Positions 1 to 11,007 of a stretch of 64,000 bases of DNA are shown piece after piece. This stretch comes from Eublepharis macularius (lineage: Eukaryota; Chordata; Lepidosauria; Squamata; Eublepharidae). The position numbers and the translations under genes were made by a program. The stretch is taken from contig NC_072791.1 of NCBI RefSeq assembly GCF_028583425.1, positions 16,635,868 to 16,699,867 on the forward strand, in the 5' to 3' direction. Position 1 is the stretch's first letter. Each line of letters opens with the position of its first letter. Below the pieces are notes generated by a model. It ran no database searches, had not been told where the DNA came from, and worked only from the letters and a program-made list of their open reading frames with translations.

Positions 1-180
1 AGGCTGCCTTATACTGAATCAGATCTTGGTCCATCAAACTGGTCCATCAGACTGGTAGCAGCTCTTCAGGGTCTTAAGCAGAGGTCTTTCCCATCACCTT
101 CTACTTGGAAATACCGGGGCTTGAACTTGGGACCTTCCCCATGCTAAGCAGATGCTCTACCACTGAGCCATGGCTCCTCC
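1..180 (-). mobile_element. tRNA-headed SINE (family A), minus strand
   Basis: Read on the minus strand, it starts with a tRNA-like head (GGCTCAGTGGTAGAGC, a Pol III A box, then a GGTTCAA-type B box, here degraded). It continues through a body shared with the copies at 188-398, 23645-23822 and 31765-31947. The tail (GATTCAGTATAAGGCAGC) resembles the 3' end of the CR1/L3-like LINE ending near 48010. The copy runs off the window start and is diverged, so it is old. Confidence 0.75.
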
Positions 181-187
181 CAAACAC

Positions 188-398
188 ACATGAATACGTG
201 AAGCTGCCTTCTACTGAATCAGACCATTGGTCTATCAGGGTCGGTACTGTTTGACTGGAAGTGGCTCTCTAGGGCCTCAGTTAGAGATATTTCATATCAC
301 CTATTAACTGATCCCTTTAAGAGGAGATGCTGAGGATTGAACATGGGAGCGTCTGCGTGCCAAGCAGATGTCTACCATTAAGCCACGGTGCCTCCCCA
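188..398 (-). mobile_element. tRNA-headed SINE (family A), minus strand
   Basis: This second copy of the same SINE lies immediately beside the first, in the same orientation. The tail (GAAGCTGCCTTCTACTGAAT on the + strand), body and tRNA-like head all align. Divergence between the two suggests independent old insertions rather than a recent tandem duplication. Confidence 0.72.
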
Positions 399-608
399 TC
401 TCTCTATTGCATGTCTCCTACCAGAACCATGTATCATTTTATGCAAGGCTGTCATCTACTACCAGAGCTCATTAACCGGTAAAGTGCATGATTCCTATTG
501 ACAACACTATTGAAGTGAGATCTGGCACCTGACATCTGGATCAGCCAGTTTTCTGTTCAAAGGATGAAGGGCTGCATTCGCCCCAAGGAACAGGGAGGAA
601 AGCTTCCT

Positions 609-690
609 GAATGAACGAACGAATGCACGAATGAACAAATGAACGAACGAATGAACGAACGAACGAACGAATGAACGAACGAATGAATGA
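609..690 (+). repeat. Tetranucleotide repeat (GAAC/GAAT)n
   Basis: An imperfect run of GAAC and GAAT units. The reading frames across it are low-complexity and not genes. Confidence 0.9.
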
Positions 691-1737
691 TGGGAAACTT
701 CCTGAAATGCTGTGGTCAAGTTATAAGTATTAGATAAAATACAATTATTTTTCTATAATTGGCAGGAAAGGTAGAACATTTGCAGTGCCTTGCACAATCT
801 GTGAAATACAGTGATCGGAAAACAGGCATCTTGTCACTCCTGGGAATGCTCTGTTTCATTTGCCCTTCAAAAGGACAAAGTATTCAGTTTTCTTCCCTTC
901 CATTTTAACTATCCAGCTTCATGTCTTTCTTTCCCTTCTCTTCTTTGGCTTTCATATATTTGCTAATAAGATGTTCCCACTATATATCTATATTAAAAAA
1001 CCGTTGACCCTCAGTGTTCTTGCTATGGATTAGGAGGAGCTTTCTCTTAAAAAAAAAAAAAGATTAATTGAGGCTTTCATTGTATGGAGGTGCAAATAAA
1101 TAGCATTCAGAAGCTGGAAAAAGCCCTGCCAAATCCCAATTTAACAACAAAGAGATGTCTATTAATTGGGAAACACCTGCCTCTTGTGTGGAAAGGAAAT
1201 ATGGCATGGTAGAAAATGGATTCACTGGGCAACTGAGCCAGGATACAGCTTGCTGTTGATATAAATTCATCCTTTTTCATAAAAGGAAAGATTGGTATCA
1301 GACAGATGCCTGCCTGCCACAATAAGACATGCCGCCTATTGCAGGAGATACGCCACTTGTCAAATCACATCACTCATACTCTAAACCCAACTTGACAGTT
1401 CCTGAATCGAATACATCGGCTATTGAATTAAACTTGTCTCTGAGGAAATCATATCAGGATTAAGTCTAATATAGAAGAATATACAAATTGCTATACGAAT
1501 CTGCATGCTGGTAAAATAAGGGAATGCCAAAGAGCATTAGTCTGCATTATAGAAAACTTGTGAAATGCCAGGTTTTTCATGACAATTAGGCTGTGGGCGT
1601 TGGTGTGCGCATTTGGGGTGGGGTGGGGGAGCTTTATATTGTAGAGATCCTGGTGGGAGAAAGTTGCTGTATGTGCCATTGTGTGCTTTGCCAAGCTACG
1701 GTCAAGGAAATGGGCACATTTTGTGAGAAAGACAGAC
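691..1737. other. Unassigned stretch
   Basis: About 1 kb of AT-leaning sequence with short homopolymers (A-run near 1049-1062). No repeat family, coding frame or RNA gene is recognisable. Confidence 0.5.
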
Positions 1738-1862
1738 GATGGATGGATGGATGGATGGATGGATGGATGGATGGATGGATGGATGGATGGATGGATGGAT
1801 GGATGGATGCATGGATGGATGCATGGATGGATGCATGGATGCATGGATGCATGGATGGATAC
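1738..1862 (+). repeat. (ATGG)n microsatellite with ATGC-variant end
   Basis: About 31 tetranucleotide units. The left part is pure GGAT; the right part mixes ATGC and ATGG units. It yields Trp-Met-Asp-Gly and Ile-His-Pro-Ser pseudo-proteins in overlapping frames. Confidence 0.95.
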
Positions 1863-2117
1863 TTTGTAACCACTCTAATACCATCCCATAATGCAATGCT
1901 ATATTTTCCCAAAGGGATGAATATGGACCATTTATTACCTGTTGCTTTAAGTATGACCCTACTGGGAAGCTCTATGTTGTTAAATGTCAACCTTAGAATT
2001 GCTTGTGCTCTGTTTCAGCATTTCTTCAACTCTGTATCAGTTTTTGCTAAAGTTATGTCTTTGTAAACATGCATTTATTTACCCTAGGGCATTGTTTACC
2101 CTATGTAATTTCACCCT

Positions 2118-2357
2118 ATGTAATCCGCCTTGAGTCTCAGAGTCGCTCTACACAAGACATCTTACACGGGATGCTCAAGTGGTTTACTTTCTATGTGGTC
2201 TTATATTCAAGTGTACTCTGTCTCCCTAGCGGTGCATGTGTATCCACAATGGGAGAACAAGTGTAAGATCTTTCACTTGATCCTACTCGTGTAAGATGTC
2301 TTGTGTAGAGAGATTCTCCATGAGAAATGCGGACCCAAATAAAATAAAATAAAATAA
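2118..2357 (+). mobile_element. LINE/SINE 3' tail of L2-like type, interrupted
   Basis: The tail motif TAATCCGCCTTGAGTCTCAG (2121-2140) should be followed by GAGAAAGGCGG and an A-rich end. That end (GAGAAATGCGG, then repeated AAAAT) appears only after 2310. The two halves are split by the inverted-repeat element at 2146-2310. The same tail occurs in reverse at 40965-41050. Confidence 0.55.
2146..2310. mobile_element. Palindromic MITE-like insertion, 165 bp
   Basis: The ends are exact 23-bp inverted repeats (CTCTACACAAGACATC start, 2146-2168; complement at 2288-2310), and further pairing (CTCAAGTG/CACTTGA) continues inward. It sits inside the tail repeat at 2118-2357. No clear target duplication was found, so the superfamily is unknown. 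Confidence 0.6.
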
Positions 2358-2492
2358 AGGGTCACTGAAAGAATTTACTGAAGTGCAGCTAAACTTGTCC
2401 TGAGGCCCTGATAAACCGAGTGTCTAGGGGAAGGAGGCAGATATTGCCACCTATATCAAATATAGATATGCTTGACTCCGAAGGACTCTTTG

Positions 2493-2705
2493 ATGATAGA
2501 AAGTGCCATCAAGTCACAGATGACTCATGGCAACCCTGTGGGGTTTTCAAGACAAGAGACAAACAATGGTGGTTTGCCATTGCCTGCATGTAACAACTCT
2601 GGACTTCTTTGGTGGTTCCCCCATCCAAGTATTAACTAGGGCCAACCCTGCTTAGCTTCTGAGATTGACACGATTAGGCTAGCCTGGGTCACCCAGATCA
2701 AGGCA
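2493..2705 (-). mobile_element. 5S rRNA-derived SINE, minus strand
   Basis: Read on the minus strand, the head matches 5S rRNA (GCTAAGCAGGG, TTAATACTTGGATGGG-type segments), followed by a body with GGCAATGGCAAACCACC and a tail ending in a TGACTTGATGGCA-type motif. It is one of six copies in the window. The head should hold the 5S internal promoter, though this copy is diverged. Confidence 0.75.
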
Positions 2706-3118
2706 AAGGGCTTCACAGCCCTGGAAAGTCCATTTCCCCCATGGAAATGTCCTTGTGCAAATATTTAGCATTGCTCCCATACCAATTACGGCATTTCAGT
2801 GCAGCCCCCTGCCTTCCAGTGGGGCCTGTGCAAGGGGATGTATGCATTGAATCATGCATGTGGAGGTTTCAGAGAGAAGCAAGCAGGTTTGTGACCGTCT
2901 GAATTCCAATCTTGCACCCAACTTCCTCGATATTTCTTGAAAGAGAAATGAATTTCAAGGAGAATGTTACATGGGCGTATGACAAGGTGATCAGGGGATG
3001 TGACATGTCGCACGCTAGGGTGAACTAACACCCATGGTGCTGAATAATTTAGCAGCTGGTGGTGGGACATTTAAAGTTGCCCCAGACTGACAGGACAGGA
3101 GATGTTTCTCTCCAGTCT
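2706..3118. other. Unassigned stretch
   Basis: No recognisable gene, RNA or repeat was seen between the 5S-SINE and the Penelope-like element. Confidence 0.45.
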
Positions 3119-3222
3119 GTAAAATCAAAAAGAGTCCAGTAGCACCTTTAAGACTAACCAATTTTATTGTAGCATAAGCTTTCGAGAATCAAGTTCTCTT
3201 CGTCAGATGCATGGTACAGAAA
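3119..3222 (-). mobile_element. Penelope-type terminal unit with hammerhead motif
   Basis: Read on the minus strand: a hammerhead-like core, a CAATAAAATTGGTTAGTC segment, then GGTGCTACTGGACTC. The same unit recurs as the arms of the palindrome at 25118-25332. It lies downstream, on the same strand, of the Penelope endonuclease relic at 3223-3880, as expected for a Penelope terminal repeat. Confidence 0.6.
3170..3206 (-). ncRNA. Hammerhead ribozyme-like motif, core intact
   Basis: On the minus strand: CUGACGA, a stem II of GAGAA/UUCUC around a short loop, GAAA, then a minimal stem III hairpin (GC-UUAU-GC) closed by the A-U pair, and A at the cleavage position. All these core elements fit the hammerhead consensus. 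One extra A sits between CUGACGA and stem II, and stem I pairing with the flanks is not evident. Activity in isolation is therefore doubtful. Confidence 0.5.
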
Positions 3223-3880
3223 CTGGTCAAATATAGAAGAGGAGGGGAGGAGAGAGAAGATGCAGTTAGGGGGGGAGAGGGATGGAACCCAAACATTCCT
3301 TTGCTAGTAAATGTAAACATCTCCTCTTGGAATGGAGATTAATTGGCTTGTGTGAGGCTTCAAAGGAGTTTGCCGTTTTGGTTTGTGGCAGCAAAACAAC
3401 CAGACCATCCAATTCCAATATAGTATAAGCCTTCGATAACCACAGCTCTCCCCACCAGATGCATCTGACAAAGAGAACTGTGGTCCTTGGAAGCCCACGC
3501 CAGGTGCCACTGGGCTCCCCCAGACCCCGCATCTGTAAAGGAAATCTGTTACCTGTGATAACCATTCATAGTCCCTATTCAGTCCCAGCTTGACAGAGTC
3601 AAATTTGCATATGAATTCCAATCCAGCAGCCTCCCGTTGGATTTTGTTTTTGAAAGGTTTCTGTTGAACTACAGCAACCTTTAAGTCTTTGATGGAATGT
3701 CCTGGTAGATTGAAGTGTTCTCCCACTGGTTTCTGGATGTTTCCATTTCTAATGTCAGATTTGTGTCCATTTATTCTTTTGCGTAGAGGTTGGCTGGTTT
3801 GTGTCCTACTTAAAGGGCAAAAGGCCCAGCTGACACTTTTATTGTGTTGTCACAGCACTGCAAGGCATATGTGAGTGTGT
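3223..3880 (-). mobile_element. Penelope-like element, GIY-YIG endonuclease end
   Basis: Minus-strand translation of about 3541-3810 gives TSQPLRKRINGHKSDI, then KPVGEHFNLPGHSIKDLKV, then REAAGLEFICKFDSVKLGLN. This is the C-terminal GIY-YIG-type domain of Penelope-like reverse transcriptases (RxxINGH, GEHF...GHS and GLN blocks). The reverse-transcriptase part is absent, so the copy is 5'-truncated. A second degenerate hammerhead pair lies head-to-head at about 3415-3500, between this coding end and the terminal unit at 3119-3222. Confidence 0.72.
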
Positions 3881-4205
3881 GGCAGGGACCCTTCTGCTGC
3901 TAGAGATGTGACGAGTGTTTATAATTCCCCATTTACAAGTGTTTTTGACTGGCATTACATTTAAGAACATGAAAAATGATTCATGGGCTCATGCCAAAGG
4001 TTCAACAAGCACAGTTGAGCCTCCCTCTGGAAGCGCAGAAGCCAGTCATGGAGCAGCAGTGGCCTCTCCTATTGTCCCACTCTGTCAGCCAGAGATTAAA
4101 GGGCTATTACATGACATGCTTTTAAACAAGTCACTCCCTTGCAGCCCCACAGCTGTTGTGGGGAACAGCATTTAGAAGCCTGCAGGGGCCCAATTCAGCT
4201 CAGGA
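3881..4205. other. Unassigned stretch
   Basis: Nothing recognisable. A short open frame at 3915-4175 shows no protein-family pattern. Confidence 0.4.
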
Positions 4206-4372
4206 CTGTGTTATAATAATAACATTCAATTTATATACCGCCCTTCAGGACAACTTAACACCCACTCAGAGCGGTTTACAAAGTGTGTTATTATTATCCC
4301 CACAACAATCACCCTGTGAGGTGGGTGAGGCTGAGAGAGCTCTGGAAGAGCTGTGACTGACCCAAGGTCACT
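4206..4372 (-). mobile_element. tRNA-headed SINE (family B), 3' part, minus strand
   Basis: Contains the complements of the family B body (GGATAATAATAACACACTTT) and tail (CGCTCTGAGTGGGTGTTAAG, then GGGCGGTATATAAAT). The tRNA head is missing. Compare the fuller copy at 9136-9400. Confidence 0.72.
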
Positions 4373-5405
4373 GACCTCCCTCCCATTTTCCAGAGCCAAA
4401 ACAAGCCTGGGGAAGGGGCAGTATTTGTTCCATTCGGGAGATACATGAGCACAGACCTGACGTGTTGAAAATTGTACTGTATAGTTTGGTCCCCTGCTTG
4501 GTGTCTCAAATGAATTAAACAAATTTGTGGCAGATAGGGTGACCGTGCTCCACTTAGAAATCTGCTGACACAAGTGTTCTCTACCCCACAGCTGCGTTAA
4601 CATGACTCTTTGGGAGCACAGCTTCTTGCATGACGAGTGAGTAATATTTTCAGTTAGCTTGCGAACTGATGGCCAAACTCCATTATTTAATTAATTAATG
4701 CATTTATTCTTAAAACAGTTCCCTCTCCCCTCTGTATCCCTAATTAAAAGGCCCAAATAGTTTCATGTTTAACTCTGGCATGTACTGCATTAAGGTTTTG
4801 TTGCTCCAAAGCTGTGTTAACATGACTCTTGTGATAGCACAAATCATCTGCATCAGTGATCAATATCTGGCCCTGGCTCCAAACAAGCCTATGAAAGGAT
4901 GACTAGATTAGGGGAGCGAGATCCATCTTGCTGATCTGGATTTTATAGCCAGATTTATGTTAATTTGGCATAAATCCAGCTATACCAGATCAGATCACAG
5001 AATCTTGGATCAAATTCTGGAAGCTGGATCAAAATGCCCAGATTAATCTGAGATAATATGGGTTAATTCAGGAAATGCAGCTTCAGCCTATTTGCTGGCT
5101 CCTTCCTGGGCTTCCAGAATCTTCCTGGACTTTTGGAAGGGGGTGTAGAAGGGAATGAGGCAGGAGGGAGGAGGGAGTGAGGCAGGGAGGGGGAGTGAGT
5201 GACCAATTGGTGCCTGGCCAGCAGGGATTCTTGAATGGGATAGAGCCTTTTTGAAAATGCCTGCAAGGAGTTAAAAAAGCAGGCCTTATTTTGTTATCCC
5301 TAAAACCCAGATCCAGATCAACCAAAAAAGTTTTTGGCACACCCCTAGATTCGATCCCAGAGTTCAGTACTTCAATGAGGGCTCCCCCTGCTGCTGAATT
5401 CAAAC
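4373..5405. other. Unassigned stretch with a short repeated segment
   Basis: No gene or family is recognised. GTTAACATGACTCTT occurs at about 4596 and 4816, each followed by a similar GCACA segment, suggesting a small local duplication. Confidence 0.4.
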
Positions 5406-5490
5406 TGCAATCCTAAATAGGGTTACTCCAGTCTAAGCCCATTGAAATTAATGGGCCTAGACTAGAGTAACTCTGGTTAGGACTGCACTG
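5406..5490. mobile_element. Short palindromic MITE
   Basis: An 85-bp near-palindrome: GGTTACTCCAGTCTAAGCCC opposite its complement near 5453-5475, with GCAATCCTAA/TTAGGACTGC at the ends. Diverged relatives appear near 34432-34485 and 48728-48818. Confidence 0.5.
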
Positions 5491-6412
5491 TAAAAGTCCC
5501 AGATAATTTCATGCGTGCCTGATTAAGAAATAATTCATTCATTCAGTCAATGCACGGTCCTGTGACAATTTTCATTTCATTGGTGAGATAATGGCTTCAA
5601 TTTAAAGAGTATCTTATTTTTTAGAATAGGAACGTTTTTGGTTTTGAAAGGATCAATGGCAGCTTCTTCTTCCGTGAAGTCGTTGCTTCAGATTGCACCT
5701 GCTTCAAGAAGCTGTAAGTTGTACCACTCAAGATTCCCCCTCCCCTAGCTCATGTGGCTGTTTAGACCATGGCACCCTTACCTTGCTGTCACTCTTTCAC
5801 TACTGTGATATTGAGGGTTAGCGTTCAAAGGCATTTAGGTACTGTGAAGTGCTGCCAGTGTTTTCTGCTGGTCAGGGCCAGCTCTATAAGGAGGTTAGGT
5901 GAGGCGGTGGCTGTTGTTGACCGAGTTTGGGGGTAGTCCCCTCTGCTTTTGCTGCCACCACTCTCTTGCTGTCCCCACTGTCCCTTCTGCCTCAACTTGG
6001 TCCCTGTCCAGGAGCCAGAGCAAGTCAAGATCTTTCCCTCCTTGATCTTGCAGGTCCTTTAAGTGCAGTGCAGCCACCTGTATATGCCCAATAGATTCCC
6101 TAACTCTTGCAAGATACTTCACATGAGAATTTGGTAATCCCTGTTGGGCTATCACATGTTGTTGCACTGTATTTAAAGATGCCTTGAGAACACCAGGAAA
6201 TAAGGCAGCCTCACCTTAACCAGGAGAGTCACAAGGTTGCCTGCTTTGGCGGGCAACCTCCCACCTTCAGCCTCCATCCCTCAGCCTCCATCCCCTGCCA
6301 CTGCTTGAAAGGGTAGTGGGGGGGGCAATGGAGAGGAGGCAAAATGGCATCCAGTGACACCATTGTGTCGCTTTTAGCTTTTAAACATAAAGTTTTGGGG
6401 AAATCCTATAAC
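5491..6412. other. Unassigned stretch
   Basis: About 0.9 kb with no recognisable gene or repeat family, immediately left of a hAT derivative. Confidence 0.4.
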
Positions 6413-6420
6413 ATCCTAAG

Positions 6421-7465
6421 TAGACATGGGCAAGAATCGAACTACGAATCAAATTTCATGACAAATTGGGCTGATTCGTGTTTCATAAAACATGTTTTGT
6501 GGGGCTGTGGTTTTCATGAAATTCATGACTTTGGGGGTTGATTCATTCGATTCATGAATGATTCGTGATGCCAGACAGACTGGTGCTGATCCATTGATTC
6601 CCTAGGCAACATAGGCCTGGAATGTGCAGATCTTTTGTTGCCAGTGGAAACTCCAATCTTAGCCCACATAACCTTGATAGGCAGCTCTCCCTGCCAACTG
6701 GAGAACTTCCATTCTGCCCTATACAGCAAGGAGCAGAGGGGTAAATCCCCTAGGCAACTGAAGAGATGGGCCTTCTGTAGAGATGGGCCTTCTGTAGGCA
6801 ACTGAAGAGACGGGCCATGGGAACACCAATCTCATCCCTCCAAACCTTGTTAGGCAGGTCTGTCTGCCAACCAGAGATTTCCTGTTCTGCTCTATGTGAG
6901 CATTTCTTATGTAGGCACAGCTTTCTGCATTGTGCTTTTCAATTCCAGTAGACAGAGGGAGAGGGAGGACTTATTGCTGGGATTTGGAGTGAGAGAGTGG
7001 AATTGGGAGCTTTTGGCTGGATTTGCTGCTGCTTTAAAAGAGATTGAAAAGCCTCTTTCTTATTTTCTGCTCTTGGCCTTGCTGGGAAGGTTGTTGGGTG
7101 AGGGTGCCTTTTTTCCTCCACCTCACCCAACCCCAGTCTCAGGGCATTGCCTGGCTCTGGGGCCTAGCTTGACTGAAGCATACCTTTTTCCCTTTAATTT
7201 TCTTTGCTTATATTTGTATTTAGAGCATTTATTCTTGCTGGCTTGTTGGGTCAGTGAGGGTGGAGGAGAGCCTGCAGAAGTCTCCCTGTGAGTTTGGCAT
7301 CTCTGGGTATGAAGAGGGCCATTGAAGTGCCCTGGTTTCTGATGAATCACGAAACTGACAAATCATTTCGTGAAATGGGACAATTTTTTGAAAGTTCGTG
7401 ATTTGTGGAATGTGATGAAACATGAAACACGCATTTCGTTTTTTCCCATTTCGTGCCCATCTCTA
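6421..7465. mobile_element. Non-autonomous hAT-like transposon, 1045 bp
   Basis: Termini are TAGACATGGGCAAGAA and complementary TTCGTGCCCATCTCTA, matching the general hAT TIR pattern (YAGNGNTGGGC). Flanks ATCCTAAG (6413-6420) and ATCCCATG (7466-7473) look like a diverged 8-bp target duplication (6 of 8). No transposase is seen. Related copies: 16267-16712, 18678-19441 and 44157-45040. They share a subterminal block resembling CTAGGCAAC. Confidence 0.75.
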
Positions 7466-7473
7466 ATCCCATG

Positions 7474-9135
7474 ATGCCACTTTGGTTACACAGCCAGAAG
7501 TGATGTTGCAGTGTTACTGGACACTGTTTGGTTCAGTCTAGCTGTCAATAATTGTTAATAGGTGATATCATTCCTGTGGTATGGGCGGTCACCAGCCCGC
7601 CTAACAAACAATTTTGTATGGAAAGAATATATCTAGTAACAATTTAATATATAAGGGTGCGGGTGGAAGAAGAAAGCTGGAATCGCATTCATAATTCTGT
7701 TGAAAATAGCAAAGTTACCGAGAGGGAGGAAAATCTCATTGTGCTTTCCTGAATTCTATCTTGCTTTTGCCACACGAAAGGAATTTTTACAAAATAATGC
7801 ATGAAAAGTTTCCCCTGGCACTAAAATAAAGCAGTTCTGAGTGAATCAAGAGCCCATCAGCTGAATAGTCAGAAAGTGCCACCTTTCAAAATTGCTTCTG
7901 AGATTAAAAACCTATTAAGGGGAAGAGAATGGAAACAAAACATACATTCATGGTTGTGTACAAAAAAAAGGTGCATGCTGTATTATTGTGACACGCCCCC
8001 ACACACATCAAACAGCTATTAAACCAGATTTCAAGATCTCTTGTTCTGATTACAAATACTCTGTATGGATTTCCCTTCTCTGAAGACATGAATAAAAATG
8101 CATTGCTATCTTCAGAATTCCGGTCGAATTGTATGCAGGAGATCGGCGTGCTCTTTTCGGTGTGAAAAATATCAGGGTTTATTTACTTCCTTTCTCTCCC
8201 CCCCTCCCTCTCCCCTTCTCACATTTTCTGGATCTAATTCTTGGCCTACAAATGAACCATTGTAGGGATCTGAAGCTACAGTCACGCTCCACGAAGCCCA
8301 AAGGATGTGAGTTTTCGAGGCGTCTTGTACAAAGGTCAACCCTTGTTTGTGTCAGCCAATGTGCTCCATCAGGGCAAGGTGGGCCCACCGCTTTTCCTTC
8401 CTGTGGGCAAGTCTTTGCAGCGAGGACTCCCTTGTTGCTTGCTTTAGAGGAAAACAAAATGAAAAATAAATACAGCAATCCCTTTCCTGCGAACTCGAGA
8501 TGCAGTTTCAAGTCCGGGCACGGATAACCAGGGTCAAATATCGCTTACCTGCATTTGTTCCCAGTAGGGGTTGCTTGAACTTCTGCCTCGCTGGTAAAGT
8601 TAGCAAACTTCTAAAGAACTCAGATGCTGTGAGCGCATGGCGAAGAATTGAAATGGCTTTTGCAGAAATAGCTTGAAAGGCAGCTTTGTTAAAACACGCA
8701 GTTCTGATGAATGCAAGAGAAAGTATTCATTACTAGTGAGTGGACCAAGCATAACACTTCACAGAAATGGAAGTACGCACTCCTCCCCCGCCCCTACACA
8801 GCAATTTCCCATCACTCTTATCACTACATTTTTTGTGGGCGAGAAGGAATTGTCTGTGTTTTTACTTCCTCCCTACTTTGTCCTATAGCTCAGGGCAGTT
8901 TACAGTTAGACTTACTAGTAAATTGAGTATTGAAATGAGATTTCAACCAAAACGATTGTAGAGTTGGAGTATGTTCCTTTTGAGATAAGGCAGATGGGTC
9001 GGGAGCTTTTTAGCTGTGGGAAAGATGGCTAAGATTGGACATGATGGAAGTTAATAAAATGGTGCAAAGGGTAGAGAAAGAGGAGAGAATACTGGTTCCT
9101 CTCTATTCTACCTTAATATTTCAGGGTCACCCAAT
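7474..9135. other. Unassigned stretch
   Basis: About 1.7 kb without a recognised mobile element. Open frames at 8129-8527 (+) and 8179-8511 (-) are out-of-frame shadows of each other and show no domain. Confidence 0.45.
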
Positions 9136-9400
9136 AAGAGCCAGTTTGGTATAGTGGTTAAGAGCGCAGGACTCTAATCTGGAGAACCAAGTTTGATTCC
9201 CCACTCCTCCGCTTGAAGCCAGCTGGGTGACCTTGTGTGAGTCACAACTTGTAAGAGCTCTCTCAGCCCCACCCACCTCACAGGGTGATTGTTGTGGGGA
9301 TAATAATAACGCACTTTGTAAACCGCTCTGAGTGGGCATTAAGTTGTCCTGAAGGGTGGAATCAAATGTTGTTGTTATTGTTTTTGTTGTTGTTGTTATA
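9136..9400 (+). mobile_element. tRNA-headed SINE (family B), near full length
   Basis: Begins AGAGCCAGTTTGGTATAGTG (A box region) with a B box of GTTTGATTCC type. The body ends CGCTCTGAGTGGGCATTAAG and the tail is a (GTT)n run. Structurally this is a tRNA-derived lizard-type SINE. Confidence 0.82.
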
Positions 9401-9568
9401 AGTTGGTGGGCAGTAGATTCAGGATGGACAGCAGTATGCTTGCCAGGTGCCCACTTCTGGTGGGCAATCTTCTGGTGGGCAATCTCTTGCCAGCTAATCA
9501 GCAGAAGAGGCAGGCGAGGGAAATGGGGGGCATGGCCATCATCCCTGTATAATGACATCACTTCCAGC

Positions 9569-9756
9569 TAGGGTTGCCAACCCCTAGCTGGGGGGAAAGG
9601 CGGGGGACCACGACTCCCAGGGCTGTCTCCCAGGCAGCGTGGTGTGTTTCTATGCACTGCAGTGGCCCGATTCATGCACATGCTTACCCCAATAAGTTTC
9701 CACCACCCCCAGCTCCCTATCTCCCACCAGTTGCCTGGGAGGACTTGGTCACCCTA
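9569..9756. mobile_element. hAT-like MITE (TAGGGTTGCC termini)
   Basis: Starts TAGGGTTGCCAACCCC and ends with TTGGTCACCCTA. It belongs to the TAGGGYTGCCA group seen at 39405, 40036, 45127, 48030, 56187 and 63349. No target duplication is recoverable because it abuts the SINE at 9757. Upstream 9440-9568 (CCAGGTGCCC, ATGACATCACTTCC) is probably debris of the same group. Confidence 0.5.
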
Positions 9757-9978
9757 GATAATAATAACAGTGCACTTATATATGGCGCTTCTAGACAGAT
9801 TAGTAGCTCACACAGAGCGGTGAACAAAGTAAGTGTTATCATCCCCACAATACAGCTGGGGAGCTGGGGCTGAGAAGAGTGGCTTACCCAAAGCTCCTAT
9901 CGAGCTTATGGCAGTAGTGGGATTCAAACTAGCAGAGTACTGATTCATAGCCAAACCACTTAACCACTATACTACAGC
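9757..9978 (-). mobile_element. tRNA-headed SINE (family C), minus strand
   Basis: Matches the + strand copy at 29782-30020 in reverse: tRNA-like head (TAGTGGTTAAGTGGTTTGGC), body with CCCCAGCTCCCCAGCTGTA, and tail running through CACCGCTCTGTGTGAG. Confidence 0.72.
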
Positions 9979-9984
9979 AGAGGA

Positions 9985-10110
9985 TACTAGCCATGATAAC
10001 TAAATGGAACTTCTATGTTTAGATGCAGTATATCTTTAAACCACAGTCTCTGGAGGGGCAAGTTTTGGCCTCTGCCTCCTGGGTTGAATATACAGCTGCA
10101 TGTGACTGTT
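9985..10110 (+). mobile_element. CR1/L3-like LINE 3' fragment
   Basis: CTAGCCATGATAACTAAATG and the following GGAACTTCTATGTTTAGA match the 3' region of the LINE copies at 47780-48010 and 56008-56186. It is 5'-truncated and lacks the extreme 3' end. Confidence 0.55.
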
Positions 10111-10996
10111 TTATTCCATTTCTCAGATATTTCCTTCTTGGGAAACAAAGGCTTTGTGTATTTGGGATAACTGAGAAAATGGATATGCAGTGTTCTTTCT
10201 GCAGTGGTGAGATTTTGAGCTGGCTGCTAATTGTTCATCATTAAGCATTTCAAAGCACCTCCAATTATCATTTGATTACACTGTATAAGTGGCTTTTGTT
10301 TTTCTATCTGCATTTTGCCAACAGAAGTAAGGCAGTTTACCTTGAAGGCCTCTAGAGGCTTCAGTCTCTGGTGGATATTAACCTCTCATTGTCCAAAGTT
10401 AACGTTGTCAAGCCTTCGGGGCTTGGGAAAACTGGATAGCCAGTGACTTCCATTGGGACTCCCAAGTTGCTGGCATCTACCATGAGACTTGTTTTCATGT
10501 GGTTAATAAATACTCCAGGATATCCCTCAGACTATGCGCAGAACAAAACTCCTTTAGTGCCCCCCCATGACATTTTTCTGCATTCTCTAGCAGCTTTAAT
10601 TTGTATAGAGGCCAATGGAGTCATGTCACAGACATGACCTCAGCAGCCCTTTCAATAATATTTGGGATGCTTGAACACAAATAACAGAGTACTTACCTCC
10701 CCTATCAAAATACAAAATCAATCAGTAAACAGGTCGATGTCAGGCCCATGAAATCAACATTGCAAACTAACGCAAGCTGATTTGCCTGCCAAAGATCAAA
10801 TTAACTACACACATTTGAAATAGCCTTTGGAAAGTTGGCAGGGATAGGGTCAGAGAACTTTCTTGGGCTAAAGAACTTTCTTGGGCTCCAAAGATGTTAG
10901 GGTTACTTGTGAACGTTCTTTAACAAAGTCGAAGGCAGGTTCAACCAAAAATGGGTTTTGTGCCTTTGACATGCTCCTCTGGTGCACTCATTGTTC
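10111..10996. other. Unassigned stretch
   Basis: No gene or repeat family recognised. Confidence 0.4.
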
Positions 10997-11007
10997 AGAA
11001 CACAGTT

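Noticed and set aside
1491-2066. Open frames with Ser-Ile-His-Pro or Trp-Met-Asp-Gly repeats.
   Set aside because: Translations of the (ATGG)n microsatellite.
3170-3206. Claiming a proven active hammerhead ribozyme.
   Set aside because: The core positions fit, but stem I pairing is not evident and there is an extra A before stem II; only a motif-level call is justified.
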